13,358 bases of DNA from RBG-16-66-20 sp964616875 (GTDB taxonomy: Bacteria > Pseudomonadota > Gammaproteobacteria > Burkholderiales > SG8-39). The notes beneath the pieces are model-generated. The model saw only the letters and a list, made by a program, of their open reading frames with translations, was not told the origin of the DNA and did not search any database. Below are positions 1-5,934 of the stretch, piece by piece; positions within the stretch are counted from its first letter, which is position 1, and each line of letters starts with the position of its first letter. A program made the position numbers and the translations under genes. The stretch spans positions 1-13,358 of the forward strand of contig CAZTSJ010000216.1 in NCBI GenBank assembly GCA_964616875.1. Direction: 5' to 3'.

Positions 1-95
1 TGGCAAAGCGGTGCACGGCCTGCACCATCGACAAGGCGCCGCGCAGACTCGAGCGGCCCTCCGATCACGCACCAGTGATCGCGGAGTTCTCCTAG
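1..95 (+). CDS. xth: Exodeoxyribonuclease III, C-terminal end (partial)
   Basis: Only the last 31 codons are present; the gene enters from the left edge, read in the frame whose first full codon is at 3, and stops with TAG at 93-95. The visible tail contains DKAPRRLERPSDHAPVIAEF, the conserved C-terminus of the ExoIII/AP-endonuclease family, in which the His of the SDHAPV motif is the catalytic histidine. By family knowledge the enzyme is a cytoplasmic DNA-repair nuclease that cuts at abasic sites and degrades 3' ends of duplex DNA. The gene runs tail-to-tail with malate synthase, with a single base between the two stop codons. The identification rests on the short but characteristic motif; any other member of the same endonuclease/exonuclease/phosphatase family is the only realistic alternative. 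Confidence 0.8.
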   Translation, partial: AKRCTACTIDKAPRRLERPSDHAPVIAEFS

Positions 96-96
96 C

Positions 97-1053
97 TCAG
101 TCGATTAGCGCGTAAGCAGGTAGCGTGAGGAACTCGACGTAGTCGCCGGCGGTGATTGTTTCGAAGAGTTTGGCGCCGTCTTCGTACTTGCCGGCCTTCC
201 AGGCTTCTTCACCGAGATAAGTCCGCACCTTGGGCAGTTCCTCCGTCAGCCACTGGCGGAATAGTTCGACCGTCATCTTGCGGCCGTCGTCCAGCACGCC
301 CTTGGGCGCGCGGATCCACTGCCAGATCTGCGAGCGCGAGATTTCCGCGGTGGCGGCGTCTTCCATCAGGTTGAACACCGGCACGCAGCCGTTGCCCGCG
401 AGCCAGGCGCCCAGGTACTGGATGCCGACGGAGATGTTGTTGCGCACGCCGGCTTCGGTAATCGGCGCCGAAGGTTTGAAATCGAGCAGGTCTTTCGCCG
501 CGACGTTCACGTCGGGGCGCTGCTTGCCGTACTGGTTCGGCTGCGGCATGTGCTTGTCGAAGACCTCCCTGGCGATCGGCACCAGCGCCGGGTGCGCGAC
601 CCAGGTGCCGTCGCAGCCGTCGGTGACTTCGCGCAGCTTGTCCTGGCGCACCTTTTCCATAGCCGCCTCGTTCGCGGCCGCATCGTTCTTGATCGGGATC
701 TGCGCTGCCATCCCGCCCATCGCGGGAGCGCCGCGGTGATGGCAGGTCTTGACCAGGGCGAGCGCGTAGGCGCGCATGAAGGGCGAGGTCATCGTCACCT
801 GCGAGCGGTCCGCCAGGCAGAAATCCTTGTTGGAACGGAATTTCTTGATGCAGGAAAAAATGTAGTCCCAGCGGCCGATGTTGAGGCCCGCCGAATGCTC
901 CTTCAGTTCCCAGAGGAACTCGTCCATCTCGAAGGCCGCAACCACCGTCTCGATGAGACAGGTCGCCTTGATCGTTCCCTTGGGCAATCCCAGGGCGTCC
1001 TGGGTGAAGACGAAAATTTCGTTCCACAGCCTGGCTTCGAGGTGCGACTCCAT
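97..1053 (-). CDS. aceB: Malate synthase A, C-terminal fragment (318 aa)
   Basis: This is the rest of malate synthase in the same frame, beginning at an ATG that directly follows the amber codon (TAG ATG). It holds the family signature KEHSAGLNIGRWDYIF (51-66), the acidic metal-binding positions in LIETV (34-38) and WDYIF, and the catalytic Asp in MEDAATAEISR (230-240). It stops with TGA at 97-99. Re-initiation at this ATG is possible in principle because stop and start are adjacent, but I see no Shine-Dalgarno sequence just upstream, and the Met is simply the residue after the missing Lys in relatives. It is best treated as part of one interrupted gene. Confidence 0.7.
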   Translation of the reverse strand: MESHLEARLWNEIFVFTQDALGLPKGTIKATCLIETVVAAFEMDEFLWELKEHSAGLNIGRWDYIFSCIKKFRSNKDFCLADRSQVTMTSPFMRAYALALVKTCHHRGAPAMGGMAAQIPIKNDAAANEAAMEKVRQDKLREVTDGCDGTWVAHPALVPIAREVFDKHMPQPNQYGKQRPDVNVAAKDLLDFKPSAPITEAGVRNNISVGIQYLGAWLAGNGCVPVFNLMEDAATAEISRSQIWQWIRAPKGVLDDGRKMTVELFRQWLTEELPKVRTYLGEEAWKAGKYEDGAKLFETITAGDYVEFLTLPAYALID

Positions 1054-1695
1054 CTAGGGCAGGTAGAAATACGGCCCCGAACCCCGCGCCAGCAATTCCT
1101 TCGCGTTGTGGAAGGCGAGCAGCGCGAAATCGAAAATTCCGCCCGCGACTGGCTGCCTGTCCACCGTGACGTGCTTTTCATCCAGATGCCAGCCGCGCGG
1201 CCGCGGCACCAGCACGGCGGTCTTGTCGTTGAGCCGGTACTGCCTGCCGTTCTGCTCCATCGAGATGGTGCGGCGCACCGCATCGCGAATATTGATCTGC
1301 CCGTCGATCATGTTGAACCAGGTCGGGCAATTGGCGTCTTCGAAATCCGCCATGAAAGTGGCGGCGCCGCAATTGAGCGCGTTGATCACCATCTTGCGGT
1401 CGGTCGGACCGGTGATTTCGACGCGGCGGTCGAGCATGTCCGCAGGCTGCGGCGCGATCTGCCAGTCGGATTCTCGAATTGATTTCGTCTCGGGCAGAAA
1501 ATCGGGCAGAACCCCCGCATCGAACTGCTTCTGCCGTTGCGCGCGACGCGCCAGCAACTCCTGGCGGCGCGCATCAAACCGTCGGTGCAGGTTCGCCACC
1601 AGCGTGAGCGCTTCCGGCGTCAGGATCTGCGCAAATTCCGCTGTGATCCGCCCCGAGATCGAAACACCTTGTGGGAGCGGACTCGACATGTGCAT
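1054..1695 (-). CDS. aceB: Malate synthase A, N-terminal fragment (213 aa)
   Basis: This is the piece actually translated if the amber codon at 1054-1056 is obeyed. It covers the N-terminal helical region and the first part of the TIM barrel, including ATFMADFEDANCPTW (about 112-126) and the RPRGWH segment, and ends at FYLP. It lacks the signature stretch, the metal-binding acidic residues and the catalytic Asp, so by family knowledge it should not be active alone. The start at 1695 gives MHMSSPLPQG; starting at 1689 gives MSSPLPQG, which fits the usual beginning of relatives slightly better. Confidence 0.7.
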   Translation of the reverse strand: MHMSSPLPQGVSISGRITAEFAQILTPEALTLVANLHRRFDARRQELLARRAQRQKQFDAGVLPDFLPETKSIRESDWQIAPQPADMLDRRVEITGPTDRKMVINALNCGAATFMADFEDANCPTWFNMIDGQINIRDAVRRTISMEQNGRQYRLNDKTAVLVPRPRGWHLDEKHVTVDRQPVAGGIFDFALLAFHNAKELLARGSGPYFYLP

Positions 1696-1762
1696 CGCAC
1701 CATTCTAGGGATTGAAATGGCGCATCGCAACATAAACTGTGTTGCATTGCCAGATTGCAGTG
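1696..1762. promoter_or_regulatory. Likely control region between aceB and the reductase gene
   Basis: This stretch is richer in A/T than its surroundings. It holds an inverted repeat GCAACA (1727-1732) / TGTTGC (1740-1745) with a 7-base spacer, a possible operator. On the minus strand, TTGCGA and TAGAAT separated by 17 bases resemble -35 and -10 elements for aceB, but the -10 would end only about 6 bases before the ATG at 1695, giving an almost leaderless mRNA. On the plus strand, TTGAAA (1712-1717) and TAAACT (1733-1738) form a weak candidate for the reductase, with a short 15-base spacer. All of these are by-eye matches. Confidence 0.3.
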
Positions 1763-1789
1763 AAAAAAAGGCGAGAGTAGTCTCGCCTT
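1763..1789 (-). terminator. Intrinsic terminator reading on the minus strand, in a divergent intergenic region
   Basis: A perfect 9-bp stem (1768-1776 with 1781-1789; arm AAGGCGAGA) closes a 4-base loop at 1777-1780. On the minus strand it is followed at once by seven T residues (A run at 1763-1769 on the plus strand), the textbook shape of a Rho-independent terminator. On the plus strand it has no T tract. No minus-strand gene ends here: aceB starts 68 bases further on. It therefore either stops antisense transcription arising in the reductase gene or lies in a long aceB leader as an attenuator. Confidence 0.6.
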
Positions 1790-1816
1790 CCGTAGTGCGG
1801 GACTCTATTTCACATT

Positions 1817-2878
1817 ATGAAAACCACATATAACATCCTGATCTTCGGCGCGTCCTATGGCTCCCTACTGGCGGCCAAGCTGGTACTTGCCGGGCACAAC
1901 GTGAATCTGGTTTGCCAGCCCGCGGAAGTAGAGCTGTTCAACAAGGAAGGCGCGATCGTGCGCATGCCCGTCAAAGGCCGCGAAGGCCTGGTCGAGGTCA
2001 ATACGCGCAAGCTCGCGGGCAAGCTTTCCGCGTGCACGCCGGCCGAGGCGCGCCCCGTGGGCTACGACCTCGTCGTCCTCGGCATGCAGGAGCCGCAGTA
2101 CCGCTCACCGGGTGTGCGCGAACTGCTCGACGCGGTGGCGAAAGCGAAGCTGCCGTGCATGTCGATCATGAACATCCCGCCGTTGCCCTATCTCGCGCGG
2201 ATTCCGGGTCTGTCGCTGGCGCCGCTGCGCGATTGCTACACCGATGCGGCCGTATGGGACAGCTTTGACCCCGCCTTTGTGACGCTGTGCAGCCCCGATC
2301 CGCAGGCCTTCCGCCCGCCCGAAGAAAAACTGAACGTGCTGCAGGTGCGGCTGCCGACGAACTTCAAGGCGGCGCGCTTCGACTCGGATGCGCACACCAC
2401 GATCTTGCGCCGGCTCGAAACCGACATCGAGGCAGCGCGCTTCGATGGCATGCAGTTGCCCGTCAAATTGAAAGTGCACGATTCCGTATTCGTGCCGCTG
2501 GCGAAATGGTCCATGCTGCTCGCCGGCAACTATCGCTGCATCCAGAAGGACGGCATCCGTCCCATCAAGGAGGCGGTGCATTCCGACCTCGAAGCCTCGC
2601 GCGCGGTCTACAACTTCGTGGTCAAGCTTTGCGTCGCGCTCGGCGCGCACGAGAAGGACCTGGTGCCGTTCGAGAAGTACGCGGCCGCGGCGCAGTCGCT
2701 CCTCACGCCCTCGTCCGCCGCACGGGCCGTGGCGGCGGGAGTGCCGAACATCGAGCGCACCGACCGCCTGGTCAAGGCGATCGGCGCGCAAAAGAACCTG
2801 CGCCTGGCGGCGGTCGATGAAATCGTGGCGACCGTGGACGCGCGCCTCGAAGCGAACCGGCAGGCGGCAAGAAACTAG
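1817..2878 (+). CDS. PanE/ApbA-family ketopantoate reductase-like oxidoreductase
   Basis: The protein has 353 residues. The N-terminus (7-33) is a beta-alpha-beta Rossmann nucleotide-binding start, but its glycine loop is GASYGS (11-16) rather than the family's usual GxGxxG. Further on, PLAKWSMLLAGN places a Lys (230) and an Asn (238) in the arrangement seen in ketopantoate reductases, where they bind or protonate the keto acid. The family reduces 2-dehydropantoate to pantoate with NADPH in coenzyme A synthesis. This protein is longer than typical PanE (about 300 residues) and its glycine loop is altered, so its true substrate is uncertain. It is transcribed divergently from aceB and converges on ntrC with 25 bases between the stops. 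The ribosome binding site is weak. The ATG at 1817 is the only start that keeps the whole Rossmann motif. Confidence 0.65.
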   Translation: MKTTYNILIFGASYGSLLAAKLVLAGHNVNLVCQPAEVELFNKEGAIVRMPVKGREGLVEVNTRKLAGKLSACTPAEARPVGYDLVVLGMQEPQYRSPGVRELLDAVAKAKLPCMSIMNIPPLPYLARIPGLSLAPLRDCYTDAAVWDSFDPAFVTLCSPDPQAFRPPEEKLNVLQVRLPTNFKAARFDSDAHTTILRRLETDIEAARFDGMQLPVKLKVHDSVFVPLAKWSMLLAGNYRCIQKDGIRPIKEAVHSDLEASRAVYNFVVKLCVALGAHEKDLVPFEKYAAAAQSLLTPSSAARAVAAGVPNIERTDRLVKAIGAQKNLRLAAVDEIVATVDARLEANRQAARN

Positions 2879-2892
2879 CACGCGGGCGTGCT
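2877..2892. terminator. Candidate terminator hairpin between convergent genes
   Basis: An inverted repeat AGCACGC/GCGTGCT (2877-2883 with 2886-2892) starts inside the stop codon of the reductase gene and sits 11 bases beyond the ntrC stop. In practice it would form 6 pairs around a 4-base loop. On the minus strand it is followed by AGTTTCTT, a weak T-rich run, so it may terminate ntrC. On the plus strand there is no T run. It is the only hairpin candidate in this 25-base gap. Confidence 0.35.
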
Positions 2893-2903
2893 CCTTGACG
2901 CAA

Positions 2904-4307
2904 TCAGTCGTCGGCGTCGCCGATGCCGAGTTCCTGGATTTTGCGCGTGATGGTGTTGCGGCCCATGCCCAGCAGGTTGGCCGCCTCGATCCTGCGGCCG
3001 CCGGTGTGCGCCAGCGCCTTGGCAATCAACGCGCGCTCGAACTGGCGCGAAAGTTGATCGAGCACGCCGGTATCGCCGCGCGCGAGGCGCCGCTCCACTT
3101 CCTGCTCCAGCGCCGCGATCCAGTCCGAGGCCGGCGCCGCGCTCGTGCTTGCAGGCTCGCCGCGCAATTCCACCGGCAGGTCCGCAATCCCAATCGCCTG
3201 CCCGGGCGCCATGACGGTGAGCCAGTGGCACAGGTTCTCCAGCTGGCGCACGTTGCCCGGGAAATCCATGCGCGAAAGGTGAGCAAGCACTTCGTCCGAA
3301 AGGCGCTTGGATTCGACACTTAGTTCCCTCGCACTCTTGGCGAGGAAATGCCGGGCAAGCAGGGGAATGTCCTCGCGCCGTTCGCGCAATGACGGAATGC
3401 GCACCCGGATCACGTTCACCCGGTGGTAGAGATCCTCGCGGAACGCGCCTTCGCGCACGCGGGCCTCCAGGTCCTGGTGCGTCGCGGCGATCACGCGCAC
3501 GTTCGCCTTGAGTTGCTGGTGGCCGCCCACTCTGTAAAAGGTGCCGTCCGAGAGCACGCGCAGCAACCGGGTCTGCAATTCGGCGGGCATGTCGCCGATC
3601 TCGTCGAGAAACAGCGTGCCGCTCTCGGCCTGCTCGAAGCGGCCGCGCCGCTGCGCTTGCGCGCCGGTAAAGGAGCCGCGCTCATGGCCGAAGAGTTCCG
3701 ACTCGAGCAGGTCCTTCGGCATCGCGGCGCTATTGATGGCGATGAACGGCTTCGCCATGCGCGTGCTGTGCCGGTGCAGGGCGCGCGCCACCAATTCCTT
3801 GCCGGTGCCCGATTCACCCGTGATCAGCACCGTTGCGCTCGACTGCGAGAGCCGCCCGATGGCGCGGAACACTTCCTGCATTGCCGGCGCCTTGCCAAGA
3901 ATTTCCTGCATTTCGCCGGCCGGCTCGAGCGCCGCCTGCTCGCGCTGGCTCTCCTCCAGCGCGCGGCGGATGAGTTCCACCGCCTGGTCGACATCGAAGG
4001 GTTTGGGCAGGTACTCGTAGGCGCCGCCCTGGAATGCGGCGACCGCGGAATCGAGGTCCGAGTACGCGGTCATCACGATCACCGGCACCGAGGGATGCTT
4101 TTCCTTCACTTCCTGCAGCAGTTCGATACCCGATTGTCCCGGCATGCGGATATCGGAGATGAGCACCTGCGGCGGGCCGTCGGACAGCGCCTCCAGCGCT
4201 TCGCGCGCGGACGCAAAGGAGTGATACGAGATGCCCTCGCGGCTGAGTGCCTTCTCGAACACCCAGCGGATGGAGCGGTCGTCGTCCACGATCCAGACCG
4301 GTTTCAT
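2904..4307 (-). CDS. ntrC: Nitrogen regulation response regulator NtrC (sigma-54 activator)
   Basis: The protein has 467 residues, normal for NtrC. An N-terminal receiver domain (1-120) has the acidic pocket DDD at 8-10, the phospho-acceptor Asp52 in SDIRMP, and Lys102. It is followed by a sigma-54-interacting AAA+ domain with Walker A GESGTGKE (164-171) and Walker B GTLFLDEIGD (230-239), then a Fis-type helix-turn-helix near 425-460. It is the cytoplasmic activator of nitrogen-starvation genes and is phosphorylated by NtrB. The sigma-54 contact loop reads GSFTGA (211-216) instead of the usual GAFTGA; the critical Thr is kept. The ATG at 4305-4307 was chosen because it overlaps the ntrB stop in ATGA and gives the standard MKPVWIVDDD start. 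This implies translational coupling with ntrB. Confidence 0.95.
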   Translation of the reverse strand: MKPVWIVDDDRSIRWVFEKALSREGISYHSFASAREALEALSDGPPQVLISDIRMPGQSGIELLQEVKEKHPSVPVIVMTAYSDLDSAVAAFQGGAYEYLPKPFDVDQAVELIRRALEESQREQAALEPAGEMQEILGKAPAMQEVFRAIGRLSQSSATVLITGESGTGKELVARALHRHSTRMAKPFIAINSAAMPKDLLESELFGHERGSFTGAQAQRRGRFEQAESGTLFLDEIGDMPAELQTRLLRVLSDGTFYRVGGHQQLKANVRVIAATHQDLEARVREGAFREDLYHRVNVIRVRIPSLRERREDIPLLARHFLAKSARELSVESKRLSDEVLAHLSRMDFPGNVRQLENLCHWLTVMAPGQAIGIADLPVELRGEPASTSAAPASDWIAALEQEVERRLARGDTGVLDQLSRQFERALIAKALAHTGGRRIEAANLLGMGRNTITRKIQELGIGDADD

Positions 4308-5371
4308 GCCAACGGCAGCAATAGTGTGAATATGGTTCTTCCCGGGCGGCTCTCGCACTCGACTACACCGCCATGATTTTGTACGTAGGTCTGCACCAAC
4401 GCGAGGCCAATGCCGCTGCCGCCCTCCCGCCCCGAAACGAGCGGATTGAAGACACGGTCCCGGATCTCCTCGGGCACGCCAGGCCCGTCGTCAATCACTT
4501 GCAATTCCAATGCCAGCTTGCACCGCTGCCGGGCAATGGTCACCTGGCGGGCCGCCCGGGTGCGCAGGACGATGCTCCCGCCACGGCCGCCATTCGCCCC
4601 CGAGAGGAGCGCCTGGGCGGCATTGCGGACCACGTTCAGGACCGCCTGGATCAGTTGCTCCATGTCGCCCACCAGGTCCGGGACGCTGGGGTCGTAGTTG
4701 CGCAGCACCGAGACGCCCTTCGGAAATTCGGCGTGCACCAGGCTGCGGACCCGCTCCAGCACCTCGTGGACATTCAGCGCTGCGAGTTGCACCGTGCGCC
4801 GCGGCGCGAGCAGGCGGTCAAGCAGCACCTGCAGCCGGTCGGCCTCCTTGATGATCACCTGCGTGTATTCGCGCAATTCGGGCCGCTCGAGCTCGCGCTC
4901 GAGCAGCTGCGCCGAGCCGCGCAGGCCGCCCAGCGGATTCTTGATCTCGTGCGCGAGATTGCGCAGCAGCTCCCGTATGGTCTCCTGCTGGCCGAGCAGG
5001 CGCTCCTCGCGCTCGAGGCGCAGCTGCTCCTGGATCGGCCGCAGCTCGACCAGCAAGGGCGCGCCGGGCACGTCGATCGGGGCGACCACGCAGGACAGCG
5101 GCAAGGGCACGCGCCCGGGCCGTTCATAGCTCACGTTCTGCGCGCCGTAGCTCCCGTGCACGGCGAGCGCCTCTTCCAGCATCCCCTTGAGTGTCGTGCT
5201 ATCGGTGAAAAGCGCGGGAAACACCTGCCCGATGAGGGTCTTCGCACCGGCGCCCAGCAGGTTTTCCGCAGCGGGATTGGTATAGCGCACGACATATTCG
5301 CCGTCGAGGATGGCGACAGCGGTGGCGAGCAACTCTAGCCCGCGAAGACCGGCAGGATTCACTTCGGCCAT
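4304..5371 (-). CDS. ntrB: Nitrogen regulation sensor histidine kinase NtrB
   Basis: The protein has 355 residues and no membrane segments, so it is a cytoplasmic kinase. A PAS-like domain occupies about 10-110. The dimerisation/phospho-acceptor helix follows, with His141 in NLAHEIKNPLGG. The HATPase domain shows the N box (NVVRNAAQAL), the G1 box (DDGPGVP) and the G2 box (GGSGIGLAL). By family knowledge it autophosphorylates on the His and passes phosphate to NtrC, or dephosphorylates NtrC when PII protein signals nitrogen sufficiency. Its stop overlaps the start of ntrC by 4 bases. It starts 19 bases after the DUF4124 gene with no clear Shine-Dalgarno, which suggests that it is translated from a shared glnA-derived transcript. 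Confidence 0.95.
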   Translation of the reverse strand: MAEVNPAGLRGLELLATAVAILDGEYVVRYTNPAAENLLGAGAKTLIGQVFPALFTDSTTLKGMLEEALAVHGSYGAQNVSYERPGRVPLPLSCVVAPIDVPGAPLLVELRPIQEQLRLEREERLLGQQETIRELLRNLAHEIKNPLGGLRGSAQLLERELERPELREYTQVIIKEADRLQVLLDRLLAPRRTVQLAALNVHEVLERVRSLVHAEFPKGVSVLRNYDPSVPDLVGDMEQLIQAVLNVVRNAAQALLSGANGGRGGSIVLRTRAARQVTIARQRCKLALELQVIDDGPGVPEEIRDRVFNPLVSGREGGSGIGLALVQTYVQNHGGVVECESRPGRTIFTLLLPLA

Positions 5372-5390
5372 GGGCCGGGTCGGCGCAATG

Positions 5391-5873
5391 TCAGCGCGAC
5401 AGGTTGGTGAGCTCGCGCTTGAGGGCTGCGACGTTCTTCTCGTGGACCTCGACCGTGTCCTGGTACGGCCTGAGCCGCTCGAGCACCTTGGCGTAGTTAC
5501 TCTCGTTGCCGCTGCGGATCGCTTCCTGTTCGGCGAGTTTTTTCCTGGCGTCGACGAGCATCGACTCTTCCTGACCGAGCTCCTTTTCGATGATTTCCTT
5601 CTGCTTGGCTCTCGAGGCCACGCGGTCGGTGGCGGATTCCTTCGGAAACCCGGGCGGCGACTTGGCGCCGGGCTTGGCGGCCGGCGCCGGCACCAGGTTC
5701 GCCTCGCTGCGCGCGACGATTTCGCACTTCTTGCCTACGGTGTCGCGCTTCTCGCTCGTGTACAAGGGCCGGCCACGGTCGTCCACGCACTTGTAGATAT
5801 CCGCCTGCGCGTACCGGGGCAGTCCCGCGACCAGGCCGACTGCAATTGCGAGCGCTGCACCGATCCGCGGCAT
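5391..5873 (-). CDS. Exported DUF4124-domain protein
   Basis: The protein has 160 residues. An N-terminal signal peptide (Arg at position 3, hydrophobic IGAALAIAVGLVAGL, then a probable cut after AQA) precedes the short DUF4124 hallmark DIYKCVDDRGRPLYTSEK, so the mature protein should be periplasmic. After a Pro/Ala-rich linker, the C-terminal half (about 90-158) is highly charged, rich in Glu/Lys/Gln and likely a coiled coil. DUF4124 proteins have no established biochemical role. It lies between glnA (61 bases upstream) and ntrB (19 bases downstream) in the same direction with no terminator, so it is probably co-transcribed with them. The start is uncertain: the ATG at 5873 is preferred, but a TTG at 5879 lies closer to the GAGGGG motif (5885-5890) and would add two residues. 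Confidence 0.85.
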   Translation of the reverse strand: MPRIGAALAIAVGLVAGLPRYAQADIYKCVDDRGRPLYTSEKRDTVGKKCEIVARSEANLVPAPAAKPGAKSPPGFPKESATDRVASRAKQKEIIEKELGQEESMLVDARKKLAEQEAIRSGNESNYAKVLERLRPYQDTVEVHEKNVAALKRELTNLSR

Positions 5874-5934
5874 AGGCAAGAAGACCCCTCAAATTTAGGA
5901 GGTAAGTCTATGCTACAAATAGCTTTTTTTCAAT

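Larger units (their letters stand above)
97..1695 (-). pseudogene. aceB: Malate synthase A, interrupted by one in-frame amber codon
   Basis: Read through position 1054-1056, this is one continuous malate synthase A of 532 residues, matching the usual length of about 530. The enzyme condenses glyoxylate with acetyl-CoA to malate in the glyoxylate shunt. Conserved landmarks in composite numbering are the RPRGWH segment near 165-170 with the active-site Arg, the family signature KEHSAGLNIGRWDYIF at 265-280, and the catalytic Asp in MEDAATAEISR at about 446. Codon 214 is TAG where relatives carry a Lys (the context is FYLP-K-MESHLEARLW), one base away from AAG. Reading frame, length and all other motifs are intact on both sides, so there is no general decay. 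It may be a recent nonsense mutation, a sequencing or assembly error, or a read-through codon. No isocitrate lyase gene is in the window. The ATG at 1689 is an alternative start; neither start has a clear ribosome binding site. Confidence 0.85.

Noticed and set aside
62..81. Inverted repeat CGATCAC / GTGATCG just beyond the aceB stop, as a terminator
   Set aside because: It lies inside the exodeoxyribonuclease III coding sequence over the conserved SDHAPV motif and has no T run on either strand.
1054..1056. Pyrrolysine or general stop-codon reassignment at the aceB amber codon
   Set aside because: Nothing else in the window supports recoding: the xth and hydrolase genes end naturally at TAG, as does the PanE-like gene at 2876-2878, and the replaced residue is an ordinary Lys one mutation away.
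4308..4358. N-terminal extension of NtrC to 4358
   Set aside because: The extra 17 residues overlap ntrB and precede the standard MKPVWIVDDD start; the ATGA overlap at 4304-4307 explains the real start.
3423..4376. 317-codon open frame on the plus strand
   Set aside because: It is antisense to ntrC, with no recognisable domain and a His/Arg-rich shadow composition.
5913..5931. GCTA-CAAA-TAGC followed by seven T's on the plus strand, as a terminator
   Set aside because: The stem is only 4 bp with two A-T pairs, and no plus-strand gene ends here; it is too weak to call.
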